Assembly: GCA_003167275.1 (NCBI GenBank)
Contig: PMTT01000756.1
Location: forward strand, 677-33,188
DNA from: Bryobacterales bacterium
GTDB lineage: Bacteria > Acidobacteriota > Terriglobia > Bryobacterales > Bryobacteraceae
Reading direction: 5' to 3'
Length of the DNA: 32,512 nucleotides
A model generated the notes under the pieces. That model was not told the DNA's origin. It saw only the letters and a list, made by a program, of their open reading frames with translations, and ran no database searches. The position numbers were made by a program, and so were the translations under genes. Below are positions 7,744-14,922 of the stretch, piece by piece (positions within the stretch are counted from its first letter, which is position 1; every line of letters begins with the position of its first letter).

Positions 7744-9075
7744 ATGCCACGCCCCATCTGCTTCATGATCATGCCGTACAGCATCAAGCCCACCTCCGCA
7801 TCGCCAGGCAGCGGAGCACCTGACAAAATCAACTTTGACCGGCTGTGGGAAGCCGCACTTCGCCCCGCGATCGACCAGGCCGGTTACGAACCGGTGCGGG
7901 CGAACGAAGACATCGGGGCCCTCATCATCAACGAAATGATCGAACGCCTGGCCATCTCCGACCTGGTGCTGGCCGACGTTTCGATTCCCAACGGCAACGT
8001 CTACTACGAAGTGGGCATCCGCCACGCCGCCCAAAAGCAGGGCTGTATCATGACCGCCGCCACCTGGGCGAAACCGCTTTTCGATATCGACCAGATGCGC
8101 CAGATCCGTTACCCACTGCCCACCGAATGGATCTCCGACGAAGTTGCGGCGGAAATCATTAAGGCCGTCGCAGGCGCGATCCCCATCATGAGCGCCGGCG
8201 ATTCGCCTTTCTATCAGGTCTTCCCCAAGTACCCCGAGTACGACCCGGAGCGCGCCACCTCGTTCAAGAAAAGCCTGGAAGACCTCTCGCGGTTCCAGGC
8301 GGAGATCATCGCCGTCCGCTCCGCCACGGGAGAGGAGTGCCGCAAACGCGCTCTCGACCTTCGTTCGCGATTCCTGAGCGGCGGCCCGATCCAGAAAGCT
8401 GTGGCCGTCGAGGTGATGTACACGCTTCGCGACTGCACGGATTGGGTGACGACGCTCCAGTTTATCGATGGCTTGCCCGAAGACCTCCGCAACTCGACCC
8501 TGGTAAAGGAGCAGCGGGCCCTCGCCCTCTCGAAATCCGGCGACCACGACACCGCCATCGGCGCGCTGCGCGAGCTGATTGCGTCAAGCGGGGACACTTC
8601 CGAACGGCGAGGACTTCTCGGCGGCCGTTATAAGAAGAAGTGGAACACCGGCCACAACCGTATCGATCTCGACCGCGCCATCGCCGAATACGAAGCCGGG
8701 ATGAAGCTCGACCTTAACGATTACTACCCCTCCTGCAACCTCGCGCGCCTCTACCGCACGCGCAAGCGCAAGGGCGACGACGATAAGGCCCGGATCGCGG
8801 CCGCGGTCACCATCATCGCCTGTGAGCGTGCGCGCAATCGCAAGACGAACGACGAATGGCTGAATCCCACGCTCCTCGGCGCGGCTTTCGATGCCGGAGA
8901 CGTCGACAAGGCCCAGGAACTCGCCACCCAGGTGGCCACGGATGGCCCATCTGTCTGGAAGCTCGAGACGACCCTGGAGGACTGCCGGACTGCCGCCGGG
9001 TTGTACCCGGACCCGACGAAGAGCGAGCTCCTGGATGTGATCGCCCAACTGGAGGCAAATCTGCCTGCGAAGTAG
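7744..9075 (+). CDS. Deoxyribosyltransferase/TIR-like plus TPR protein, relative of ASK1 'MAP3K TRAFs-binding' proteins
   Basis: A 443-aa soluble protein. The N-terminal domain (about 1-150) opens with the strand PICFMIMPY, continues with ALRPAIDQAGYEPVRANED, and has the motif SDLVLADVSIPNGNVYYEVG (73-91). That motif is typical of nucleoside-deoxyribosyltransferase-like and TIR-like folds, with D78, N85, Y88 and E89 as likely pocket residues. The second half (about 200-440) is helical and TPR-like: IDLDRAIAEYEAGMKLDLND (about 311-330) reads like a repeat unit. The combination matches my recollection of Pfam MAP3K_TRAFs_bd (formerly DUF4071), shared by bacterial proteins and animal ASK1. The ATG at 7744 starts at the first strand; no clear Shine-Dalgarno is seen. 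It is divergent from the chemotaxis operon. An NAD- or nucleotide-processing or sensing role is inference. Confidence 0.72.
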   Translation: MPRPICFMIMPYSIKPTSASPGSGAPDKINFDRLWEAALRPAIDQAGYEPVRANEDIGALIINEMIERLAISDLVLADVSIPNGNVYYEVGIRHAAQKQGCIMTAATWAKPLFDIDQMRQIRYPLPTEWISDEVAAEIIKAVAGAIPIMSAGDSPFYQVFPKYPEYDPERATSFKKSLEDLSRFQAEIIAVRSATGEECRKRALDLRSRFLSGGPIQKAVAVEVMYTLRDCTDWVTTLQFIDGLPEDLRNSTLVKEQRALALSKSGDHDTAIGALRELIASSGDTSERRGLLGGRYKKKWNTGHNRIDLDRAIAEYEAGMKLDLNDYYPSCNLARLYRTRKRKGDDDKARIAAAVTIIACERARNRKTNDEWLNPTLLGAAFDAGDVDKAQELATQVATDGPSVWKLETTLEDCRTAAGLYPDPTKSELLDVIAQLEANLPAK

Positions 9076-9097
9076 GGGATGAGCCGCCACGGGCCTT

Positions 9098-10756
9098 CTA
9101 TCCCAAAGTCAGCGTCAGCCTGGTGACCGAGGCGGGCGGGAACTGGTGGACCAGGCCTGAGCCTTTGACCGCGACCGTGACCGGCTTGGGTTCCACGGCC
9201 CGCGGATCGGCGAAGGTGTTGTGCGCGTGCGCATCGGCGGTCGCCAGTGTCACCGCCGCGGCCGAGCGCGGCGTTCCCGCGTGCACTACGATCTCAGCCT
9301 CGTGTACCTGGTCAATCGACGGATTCGTCACCGTCAGGGTAAGCTGGCTGCCGGTCACCGACGCCGATCCGTTCAGTCCGCGCATCGTGGCGGGGCTGCC
9401 GTTGCGGGTGTAGTGCGTCTCGGGCGTCGCGAACACCGTGCGAACCGCGCGGCCACCCTGGTGCGCCGAGTACAGATCGAAGACGTGGTAGGTGGGCGTC
9501 ACGCAGAACTTGTCCTCATGCGCCAGGAAGAGCGATTGCAGGCAGTTCACCAGTTGCGCGATGTTGGCCATGGCCACCTTGTCGGCGTGGCGGTTGAAAG
9601 TGTCAAGCGTGAGACCCGCCAGCACCGCGTCGCGCATGGTGTTCTGCTGGCCGAGGAGCGCCAGGGGGAACGGCTCGGTGCCGGAAGCGTACCACGAGCC
9701 CCATTCGTCCACGACCAGTTTGGTGCGGTGCCGCGGATCGGCTTCGCCCATCAAGGCCCACTGCGAAGCGATCAGCGGCTCCATCTCGTCGGCGCCGCGC
9801 AGGATCTCGTAATACTGCTCGGCATCGAACTGGACGGCGTCGCGCTTTCCCGCGATCCATTCGCTGGTGCGGCCGCCGCTCGCATTCCAGGCGTAGTGAT
9901 GCAACGAGAGGCCCCAGAGGCGGTCCAGGGTGCCCAGCCGCGCGAGCTTGGCGAAGAAGCGCCGCGTCCAGTCCGAGTTGCCATCGTTGCCTCCCGATCC
10001 CACCATCGCGAGCCTCGCGCCGTAGCCCGGCACCCACGCCGTGTAGCGGTTGAACTCGGTGGCATAGTCGTCGGGATCGAAGTTGCCGCCGCAGCCCCAG
10101 GACTCGTTCCCCACGCCCCAGAAGCGCACGCCCAACGGATCGGCCTCGCCATCGGCGGCCCGCTGCGCGCCGAGCGTGGTGGCGTTGGCGGGGGAGTTGC
10201 AATACTCGGCCCAGCGCCAGAACTCCTGCGCCGGCAGGCTCCGGAGGTTGGCGGCGAAGTAGGGCTGCGCGCCCACCTGTTTGCAAAGGCGCGCGAATTC
10301 GACGGTGCCGAACTCGTTGGGATCGTAGACCTGCGGCCCTTCGCGGCGCATGCCCTTGGGCCACTCCTGGGCGTCGAGCCAGAAGTTGGTGCGCTTAGGG
10401 CGCTTCTCGCGCGGGCCGATGCCGTCGCGCCAGTCGTACTGGTCGGCGAAGCAGCCGCCGGGCCAGCGCACCACGCCGGGCTTCACCCGACGGAAGGCAT
10501 CCACAAGCTGCTTGCGGAGACCGTTGACGTGGGGAATGCCGGATCGTTCGCCGACCCAGAGTCCGTCATACACCAGGCCGCCGAGATGCTCGACGAAATG
10601 GCCGTAGATTTCCGGTGCGATGGTGCCGACGGGTTCGTTCAGCAAGATGTCGATGCGCGATTCGGGCGACTGCGCCGAGAGTCGTGGGAGGAGCATCCCC
10701 GGCGATGCCAGCGCGGTGGCGGCAGCGAGGAAGCGTCTACGGGTGGTGGAGGGCAT
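9098..10756 (-). CDS. Alpha-L-arabinofuranosidase, GH51 family, Tat-exported
   Basis: Retaining glycoside hydrolase (552 aa) expected to release arabinose from arabinan or arabinoxylan side chains. The N-terminus STTRRRFLAAATALA is a twin-arginine signal, with likely cleavage near LSAQS, so it acts outside the cytoplasm. The (beta/alpha)8 domain has the acid/base E218 in GVGNESWG and the nucleophile E351 in VVDEWGSWY. Early conserved blocks are EIYGHFVEHLG (49-59) and VRWPGGCFADQYDW (96-109). A C-terminal beta domain (about 430-552) follows, as usual for GH51. Length is normal. It is convergent with the ASK1-like gene 22 bp away, and its 5' side is followed by repeats, so it is probably monocistronic. 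Confidence 0.93.
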   Translation of the reverse strand: MPSTTRRRFLAAATALASPGMLLPRLSAQSPESRIDILLNEPVGTIAPEIYGHFVEHLGGLVYDGLWVGERSGIPHVNGLRKQLVDAFRRVKPGVVRWPGGCFADQYDWRDGIGPREKRPKRTNFWLDAQEWPKGMRREGPQVYDPNEFGTVEFARLCKQVGAQPYFAANLRSLPAQEFWRWAEYCNSPANATTLGAQRAADGEADPLGVRFWGVGNESWGCGGNFDPDDYATEFNRYTAWVPGYGARLAMVGSGGNDGNSDWTRRFFAKLARLGTLDRLWGLSLHHYAWNASGGRTSEWIAGKRDAVQFDAEQYYEILRGADEMEPLIASQWALMGEADPRHRTKLVVDEWGSWYASGTEPFPLALLGQQNTMRDAVLAGLTLDTFNRHADKVAMANIAQLVNCLQSLFLAHEDKFCVTPTYHVFDLYSAHQGGRAVRTVFATPETHYTRNGSPATMRGLNGSASVTGSQLTLTVTNPSIDQVHEAEIVVHAGTPRSAAAVTLATADAHAHNTFADPRAVEPKPVTVAVKGSGLVHQFPPASVTRLTLTLG

Positions 10757-10820
10757 GAGGGGTCCGTCGAAATCGTATTATCGGACAGCGGGGACTGAAA
10801 GTCGATAGCGGCTTGGTGGG

Positions 10821-10856
10821 GCAGGTTGTCAACCTGCGGCCGATTGTTAATCGGCC
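10821..10856. repeat. Double hairpin repeat, family C (copy 1)
   Basis: GCAGGTTGTCAACCTGC (10821-10837) is followed at once by GGCCGATT-GTT-AATCGGCC (10838-10856). A second copy lies at 14155-14201 and a degraded one at 18917-18950. It is about 65 bp upstream of the GH51 start. Confidence 0.75.
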
Positions 10857-10928
10857 TGCTGGCGCCGCACGTGCTGTTACAACGCAGAGCTAACACGTGA
10901 TGCCCATGGAGCCGCCCCAGGCGACGGT

Positions 10929-11285
10929 CTAACCTCGTGAGAGGCCGACGCTGTGCGCACAATCGCATATCAAAGTCTTGAAATCCTCGTTGTTGGCGAG
11001 CACCAGATTCTCAATCAGATCATCGAGGTCTTCGGTCTTGTCTTGCAGGTTAGAAGCAAGCCCATTGAGGACAGGGAACTTGGCGATGGCTCTAGCCTCG
11101 GAGGATCGCAAAAAGTCCGCCAGCAGGCGATGAACTTCTTGAAGCCGTGCCGCTTGCCACCGTGCCTGCTCGGGAGTGAGCGACTCCAATCTTGCCGGCG
11201 TAAGAATACCTAAGAGTTCGTCCAGCGCACGATCAATCCTGCGCAGTTGAAGGCAGATGCGGAAATACCCGCGTGCAGCCTCCAC
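10929..11285 (-). CDS. Small hypothetical helical protein
   Basis: Not recognised. About 118 aa from a GTG at 11285, rich in Leu, Glu, Asp and Arg and predicted mostly helical (RRIDRALDELLGIL, LQEVHRLLADFLRSSEARAI). It ends with a conserved-looking segment LVLANNEDFKTLICDCAHSVG that contains two cysteines. The same frame stays open about 69 nt further upstream and encodes plausible protein (FDEIRRTTDRTLAYALL) before an in-frame TAA, with no ATG. The true start may therefore be a rare codon, or the 5' end may be damaged. No signal peptide or membrane segment is seen. It is flanked by repeats on both sides, and no partner gene is evident. Confidence 0.45.
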   Translation of the reverse strand: MEAARGYFRICLQLRRIDRALDELLGILTPARLESLTPEQARWQAARLQEVHRLLADFLRSSEARAIAKFPVLNGLASNLQDKTEDLDDLIENLVLANNEDFKTLICDCAHSVGLSRG

Positions 11286-11504
11286 TAACAGCGCATACGC
11301 AAGGGTCCGGTCGGTTGTGCGCCTGATCTCATCGAATGTGGCTTATCCCGTGCTCATGCCAGCGATTCACTCACTTTGCCGCTTGCCTTCCAACGCGAAG
11401 CAGTGGTAGGACGGGGCGGCACTTTCAGTTTATGGTGACGGTTGTCGTCTGTCAACGCGATTCAACCGCCGAGCGAGCGTCAGGAGGAGCGCTCCACCGA
11501 CCCG

Positions 11505-11539
11505 GCGAGCTTCGCTCGCTAACAGGCGGAACCGCCTGT
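11505..11539. terminator. Paired hairpins just downstream of the phosphoesterase stop
   Basis: GCGAGC-TTC-GCTCGC (11505-11519) and ACAGGCGG-AA-CCGCCTGT (11522-11539) lie within 40 bp of the stop of the leftward gene ending at 11545. They could end its transcript, although no U-tract follows. They resemble the other dispersed hairpin repeats. Confidence 0.45.
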
Positions 11540-11544
11540 CCCAC

Positions 11545-14079
11545 CTACCTCTCGCCAGTCCTCGATGAGGCCGCTCTCACAGGGTACGCTGTCTCGTACC
11601 CCTTCGCGTCCCACCACAGAATCCGATTCAGCGTGTCCTGCGGGATATCGTCGAGGTCGTTCCAGTTCATGGCCGCCGACTGCTGGGCGGCCCACAGCCG
11701 CCGTCCGGCCAGTGCGCGCAACGGCGGATTCATCTCGTCGATGGCCACTTTGGGCACCAGGTGCTCGTACGGGGCCGTGTCGGTCTGTGCGGTGAAGATG
11801 CTGGTCATGGGGCGCGCGGACTTCAGGAACCGTGTGCGTTGGGGGATGCGGAGGATCTCCTGGATGGTCCGGATCATGCTGGTGTGGTTGTAGTTGTTCG
11901 AATCCACCAGGCCGCGGCGGATGAATGGGCCGATCGCCAGGGCCACGGTGCGATGGCCGTCCACGTGGTCCACTCCGTCCTGCGCGTCGTCCTCCACCAC
12001 CAGGATCAGGCTCTTCGCCCAGAAGCGGGATTTGGAAATGCCTTCCACCATCCGCCCCAGCGCCAAGTCGTCATCGGCCACCATAGCGCGCGGCGTGGGC
12101 ACTCCGGGACGCGTGCCGTTGGTGTGGTCCTGGTTGAGGGTGAGGATGCTCAGGTTGGGCAGTTGGCCGCTCTTCTCGTGCTCCGCCAACTCGCGAAGGT
12201 ACTCCTCGGCGCGGATCTGGTCCGGGATGTTCAGCGAACTGTACGGATACCGCTGGCTGCAGTAAGGCGCCAGGGCGGGGACGCCGCTGCGCGCGCCCAC
12301 TGCGTCCTGCCATTTGCCGTCTTTGTAGAGTTGCCAGTATTGGCCCCAAGTCAGCGCGCCGCGCTCGTCCATGTCCTGGGCCTGGTGCGTCACGGGGTCC
12401 CAGCGCGCGGCCAACTGGAATTCGCCGTAGATCCGCACGTCGAGCGGGCGGGTCGCATTTTGCCAGAAGAAGCCGGTGGGCGCCACCACCAGGGCGTCGG
12501 CCAGGTTCCACGCGTAGCCGCGCGGGGACGCCGCGAAGGCGCGCTCCACATAATCGCTGACGAAGGCCTGCATCAGCCAGTCGTGGCCGTCGAAACTGAT
12601 GGCGCCGCCGGTGGAGAAGTTGTCCAGCACGACGTAATGCTCGGCCAGCGCGTGGTGGTTCGGCGTGATGTCGCGCCCGTACATGCAGAGCTTGGGATCG
12701 CCGTTGGCCTTGGCGATGTCGCCGAAAAGCTGGTCGTAGGTGCGGTTCTCCTTGACGATGAGGAAGACGTGCTGGATGCCCAGGGACGAAAGGTTGGCCA
12801 CGCCGCCGGCCGGTTCGAATACCGGACTGTTGGCAGCGCGAACCTCGCGCGTACCGGCCACCATCTGCAGCGGGGTCGGCGCCGGCATCCGTTCCAGCGA
12901 GCCTTCATACTGGTGCGAGTTGAAGGTGCCTTTCTTGTCGGCGGTGTTGCCCAGGCCTTTGATGTTCAGGATGCGCAGCGAGCCTTCGCCATCGACCGCC
13001 ACGGCGGTGGGAAACCAGGCGGACGGCAGCATTCCGCCCACCTCCCAGCGTTTGCCGGACTGCCGCAGTACCGCGATGGCGTTGTTGCCGGCGCATGCCA
13101 CATACAGCGTCTTGCCGCCGGGGGCGAAGGCAGCGGCGATCGGTTGGCTTCCTGCGGTAGCTTCCGGAAAGGACGGGACTTTGACGTCCGCGCGCGCGAG
13201 GGTGTCGGTGTCCAGGAACGAAATGGAGTCGGAATGACTGTTGGTGACGGCCAGCAGTTTCTCGTCGGGGCTCAGTACGACCTGCGACGGGGCCAGTCCG
13301 ACCGCCACTTCCTGCACGGCGAGGGTTTCCGCGTCCACCACGCTGAGGGTGCCGGAGGCTGTCGAACCGGTCACGGGGTCGGTGACTACGGTCGAACCGC
13401 TGGAGGGCGCGACGGTGTCGTTGGGCAGAGGGCGGCGGCCACCGCGGTTGGTCACGTAGATTTTGCCGCTCTCTTTGGAGACCGCTACGCCGAAGGGCGC
13501 GATGCCCACGTCGATCGTTCTCTTGAGCTCGCGGGTTTCGGCGTCGATCACGCCGAGCGCATTGTTGCGGCTGAAGGCCACGTAGGCGGTCTTCCCGTTG
13601 GCCGAGAAGGCGATTCCGGTGGGCACGGGATGGCCTTTCAGTTCGATGCGGACGGTCTTGGCGGGCAGGCCGGCGTCGGTCAACTCCGTCACCATGATGC
13701 CGTCCGGGCCGTTGCGGGTGGCCTCGCTGGCCCACAATTCGCGGTCGCCGGGGCGGAAGGCGATGCCGGCGTAAGATGTGGATCGCGAGGGTACCTCCGC
13801 CAGGCGCATGCCGGTGGTCCCGTCGAGCAGTTGGACGCTGTGCCAGTTGAGCACGGCGAGGACCTTTTTGGCCGAGTCGTATGTCATGTCGACGGGGCGG
13901 CCGGGGATCACGGTGAGTTCGCCCCACGGCCGGAGCAATTGATTGGTGGGGACCAGGTAGTAGTCGCCAGCCTGCTTCCCGAGGGCGGCGGTGCTTTTCA
14001 GGACAGAGAAGACGGCAGTTTGTTGAGCGAGCAGGGCCGCCCCGGCAAGGGCGATGGCGCAAAGGATTGGCGTCCGCAT
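11545..14079 (-). CDS. Secreted YVTN beta-propeller plus phosphoesterase-family protein
   Basis: Large exported protein (844 aa). A signal peptide (1-19, CAIALAGAALLAQQ) is followed by a seven-bladed-type propeller (about 40-400) with repeats such as PVPTGIAFSANGKTAYVAF and APFGVAVSKESGKIYVTN. The C-terminal part (about 435-800) matches the phosphoesterase family that includes acid phosphatases and phospholipase C: HVFLIVKENRTYDQLFGD near 440-457, then SFDGHDWLMQ, LTLNQDHTNGT and LILVVEDDAQDGVDHVDGHRT, rich in candidate metal ligands (D, H, N). The substrate is unknown. The ATG at 14079 precedes the signal peptide. It is preceded and followed by repeat-rich spacers, so it is probably transcribed alone. 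Confidence 0.88.
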   Translation of the reverse strand: MRTPILCAIALAGAALLAQQTAVFSVLKSTAALGKQAGDYYLVPTNQLLRPWGELTVIPGRPVDMTYDSAKKVLAVLNWHSVQLLDGTTGMRLAEVPSRSTSYAGIAFRPGDRELWASEATRNGPDGIMVTELTDAGLPAKTVRIELKGHPVPTGIAFSANGKTAYVAFSRNNALGVIDAETRELKRTIDVGIAPFGVAVSKESGKIYVTNRGGRRPLPNDTVAPSSGSTVVTDPVTGSTASGTLSVVDAETLAVQEVAVGLAPSQVVLSPDEKLLAVTNSHSDSISFLDTDTLARADVKVPSFPEATAGSQPIAAAFAPGGKTLYVACAGNNAIAVLRQSGKRWEVGGMLPSAWFPTAVAVDGEGSLRILNIKGLGNTADKKGTFNSHQYEGSLERMPAPTPLQMVAGTREVRAANSPVFEPAGGVANLSSLGIQHVFLIVKENRTYDQLFGDIAKANGDPKLCMYGRDITPNHHALAEHYVVLDNFSTGGAISFDGHDWLMQAFVSDYVERAFAASPRGYAWNLADALVVAPTGFFWQNATRPLDVRIYGEFQLAARWDPVTHQAQDMDERGALTWGQYWQLYKDGKWQDAVGARSGVPALAPYCSQRYPYSSLNIPDQIRAEEYLRELAEHEKSGQLPNLSILTLNQDHTNGTRPGVPTPRAMVADDDLALGRMVEGISKSRFWAKSLILVVEDDAQDGVDHVDGHRTVALAIGPFIRRGLVDSNNYNHTSMIRTIQEILRIPQRTRFLKSARPMTSIFTAQTDTAPYEHLVPKVAIDEMNPPLRALAGRRLWAAQQSAAMNWNDLDDIPQDTLNRILWWDAKGYETAYPVRAASSRTGER

Positions 14080-14154
14080 AGGAACGTACAGGATAGCGGG
14101 TTGCGGTTACAAGCGGGTGAATGCGGTCTGGTATCGGAGCTTGACCATTGTGGG

Positions 14155-14201
14155 GCAGGTTGTCAACCGGTTGTCAACCTGCGGCGGATTGTTAATCCGC
14201 C
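14155..14201. repeat. Double hairpin repeat, family C (copy 2), with internal duplication
   Basis: Same element as at 10821-10856, but the GGTTGTCAACC core is duplicated in the first hairpin (14155-14182). The second hairpin, GGCGGATT-GTT-AATCCGCC (14183-14201), carries a compensating change: CCGATT/AATCGG has become CGGATT/AATCCG, so base pairing is kept. Confidence 0.75.
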
Positions 14202-14380
14202 TGTGGGAATCATTGCGCTTTTCGCGAGTGGAGCGTCGCGGTTCGACAAGGCGGGTTGCAAACCCGCTACAGGTTGGAAGCCTGCCCCACAAGCTGCCAG
14301 CCTGCACACCACAAGCTGCAAGCTACAGGCTACACACCGCACACTTGACCATCGAAACTTCGTGGCTTCCCGAACACAAG

Positions 14381-14416
14381 CCGACCAGGGGGTCGGCCGC
14401 GGACCAGGGGGTCCGC
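14381..14416. repeat. Hairpin repeat, family D (copy 2)
   Basis: CCGACC-AGGG-GGTCGG (14381-14396) followed by GCGGACC-AGGG-GGTCCGC (14399-14416). The copy at 1165-1240 has the same CCAGGGGGTC cores. It lies just downstream of the stop of the leftward winged-helix gene (14442). Confidence 0.7.
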
Positions 14417-14441
14417 CCCACGAAGCACCCTGGCGCGAATC

Positions 14442-14828
14442 TCAGGCGGTTAGGGCGAATGTCTGGACATCCACGCCTACCTGGGCGCGGCGGGATGTGT
14501 CGTACGGCTGGAAACGATGACCGATGCCGAAGATCGTCTCGATGTAGTGGCTCGCGTAGGCACCCAACTTCTTGCGCAGGTGGCGAATATGCACGTCGAG
14601 GGTCCGGGTCCGGATCTCGGTGCTGTAACCCCATACGCGCATGAGCTGCTCCTCACGAGGTACGATGTCGCCGGCGTATCCGACCAATAAAGCCAGAAGT
14701 TCGTACTCCTTCTTCGTCAGCGTCATCGGGCTGGAATCCAGTGTGGCGACCTGCTTCTGGAAGTCGACCGTCAAATGAGTATCACGATACATCAGGGACT
14801 GCCCACTTATCTCTCGAATTCGTTCCAC
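14442..14828 (-). CDS. Orphan OmpR/PhoB-type winged-helix DNA-binding protein (no receiver)
   Basis: A 128-aa protein consisting of a Trans_reg_C domain: MTLTKKEYELLALLVGYAG (about 35-53), then the recognition region TRTLDVHIRHLRKKLG (about 74-89) and the wing IETIFGIGHRF. These proteins normally carry an N-terminal receiver. Here only about 20 residues precede the DNA-binding fold, so it cannot be controlled by Asp phosphorylation in the usual way. The GTG at 14828 is backed by GAGGAG 6 nt upstream, so the short form is the real product rather than a broken end. Two TGTAAA half sites 11 bp apart lie upstream at 14887-14903 and could be its own operator. Targets are unknown. Confidence 0.87.
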   Translation of the reverse strand: MERIREISGQSLMYRDTHLTVDFQKQVATLDSSPMTLTKKEYELLALLVGYAGDIVPREEQLMRVWGYSTEIRTRTLDVHIRHLRKKLGAYASHYIETIFGIGHRFQPYDTSRRAQVGVDVQTFALTA

Positions 14829-14886
14829 GTGCTCTCCTCTACTGAGTCAATGCTACGGGAAAGGCCTCTGAAGATCGTGGCGATGG

Positions 14887-14903
14887 TGTAAAGAGGTTGT
14901 AAA
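14887..14903 (-). promoter_or_regulatory. Direct repeat, candidate operator of the orphan winged-helix regulator
   Basis: TGTAAA-GAGGT-TGTAAA on the plus strand (TTTACA-N5-TTTACA on the gene strand). The 11-bp repeat distance is what OmpR/PhoB-type dimers bind as head-to-tail half sites. It is centred about 67 bp upstream of the GTG at 14828. Function is inferred from spacing and position only. Confidence 0.4.
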
Positions 14904-14922
14904 ATCGCGGCGCCCGGTTTGA

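Larger units (their letters stand above)
14080..14441. other. Repeat-rich intergenic region, no gene seen
   Basis: About 360 bp between the orphan DNA-binding gene and the phosphoesterase start, both leftward. From right to left it holds family C (14155-14201), a GCGGGTT-GCA-AACCCGC hairpin (14251-14267), a stretch of imperfect AAGCTGCCAGCCTGC / CAAGCTGCAAGCTACAGG repeats (about 14285-14330), and family D (14381-14416). No plausible coding frame was found. The phosphoesterase promoter should lie in its right part, but I cannot point to one. Confidence 0.7.

Noticed and set aside
14080-14441. Possible CRISPR-like array or small RNA in the repeat-rich spacer
   Set aside because: Repeats are different palindromes, not regularly spaced identical units, and no cas genes are present.
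11761-14520. Plus-strand open frame of 919 codons opposite the phosphoesterase gene
   Set aside because: It is an antisense shadow of a high-GC gene: composition is Gly/His/Arg/Val-rich without domains, while the minus strand has a signal peptide and clear family motifs.
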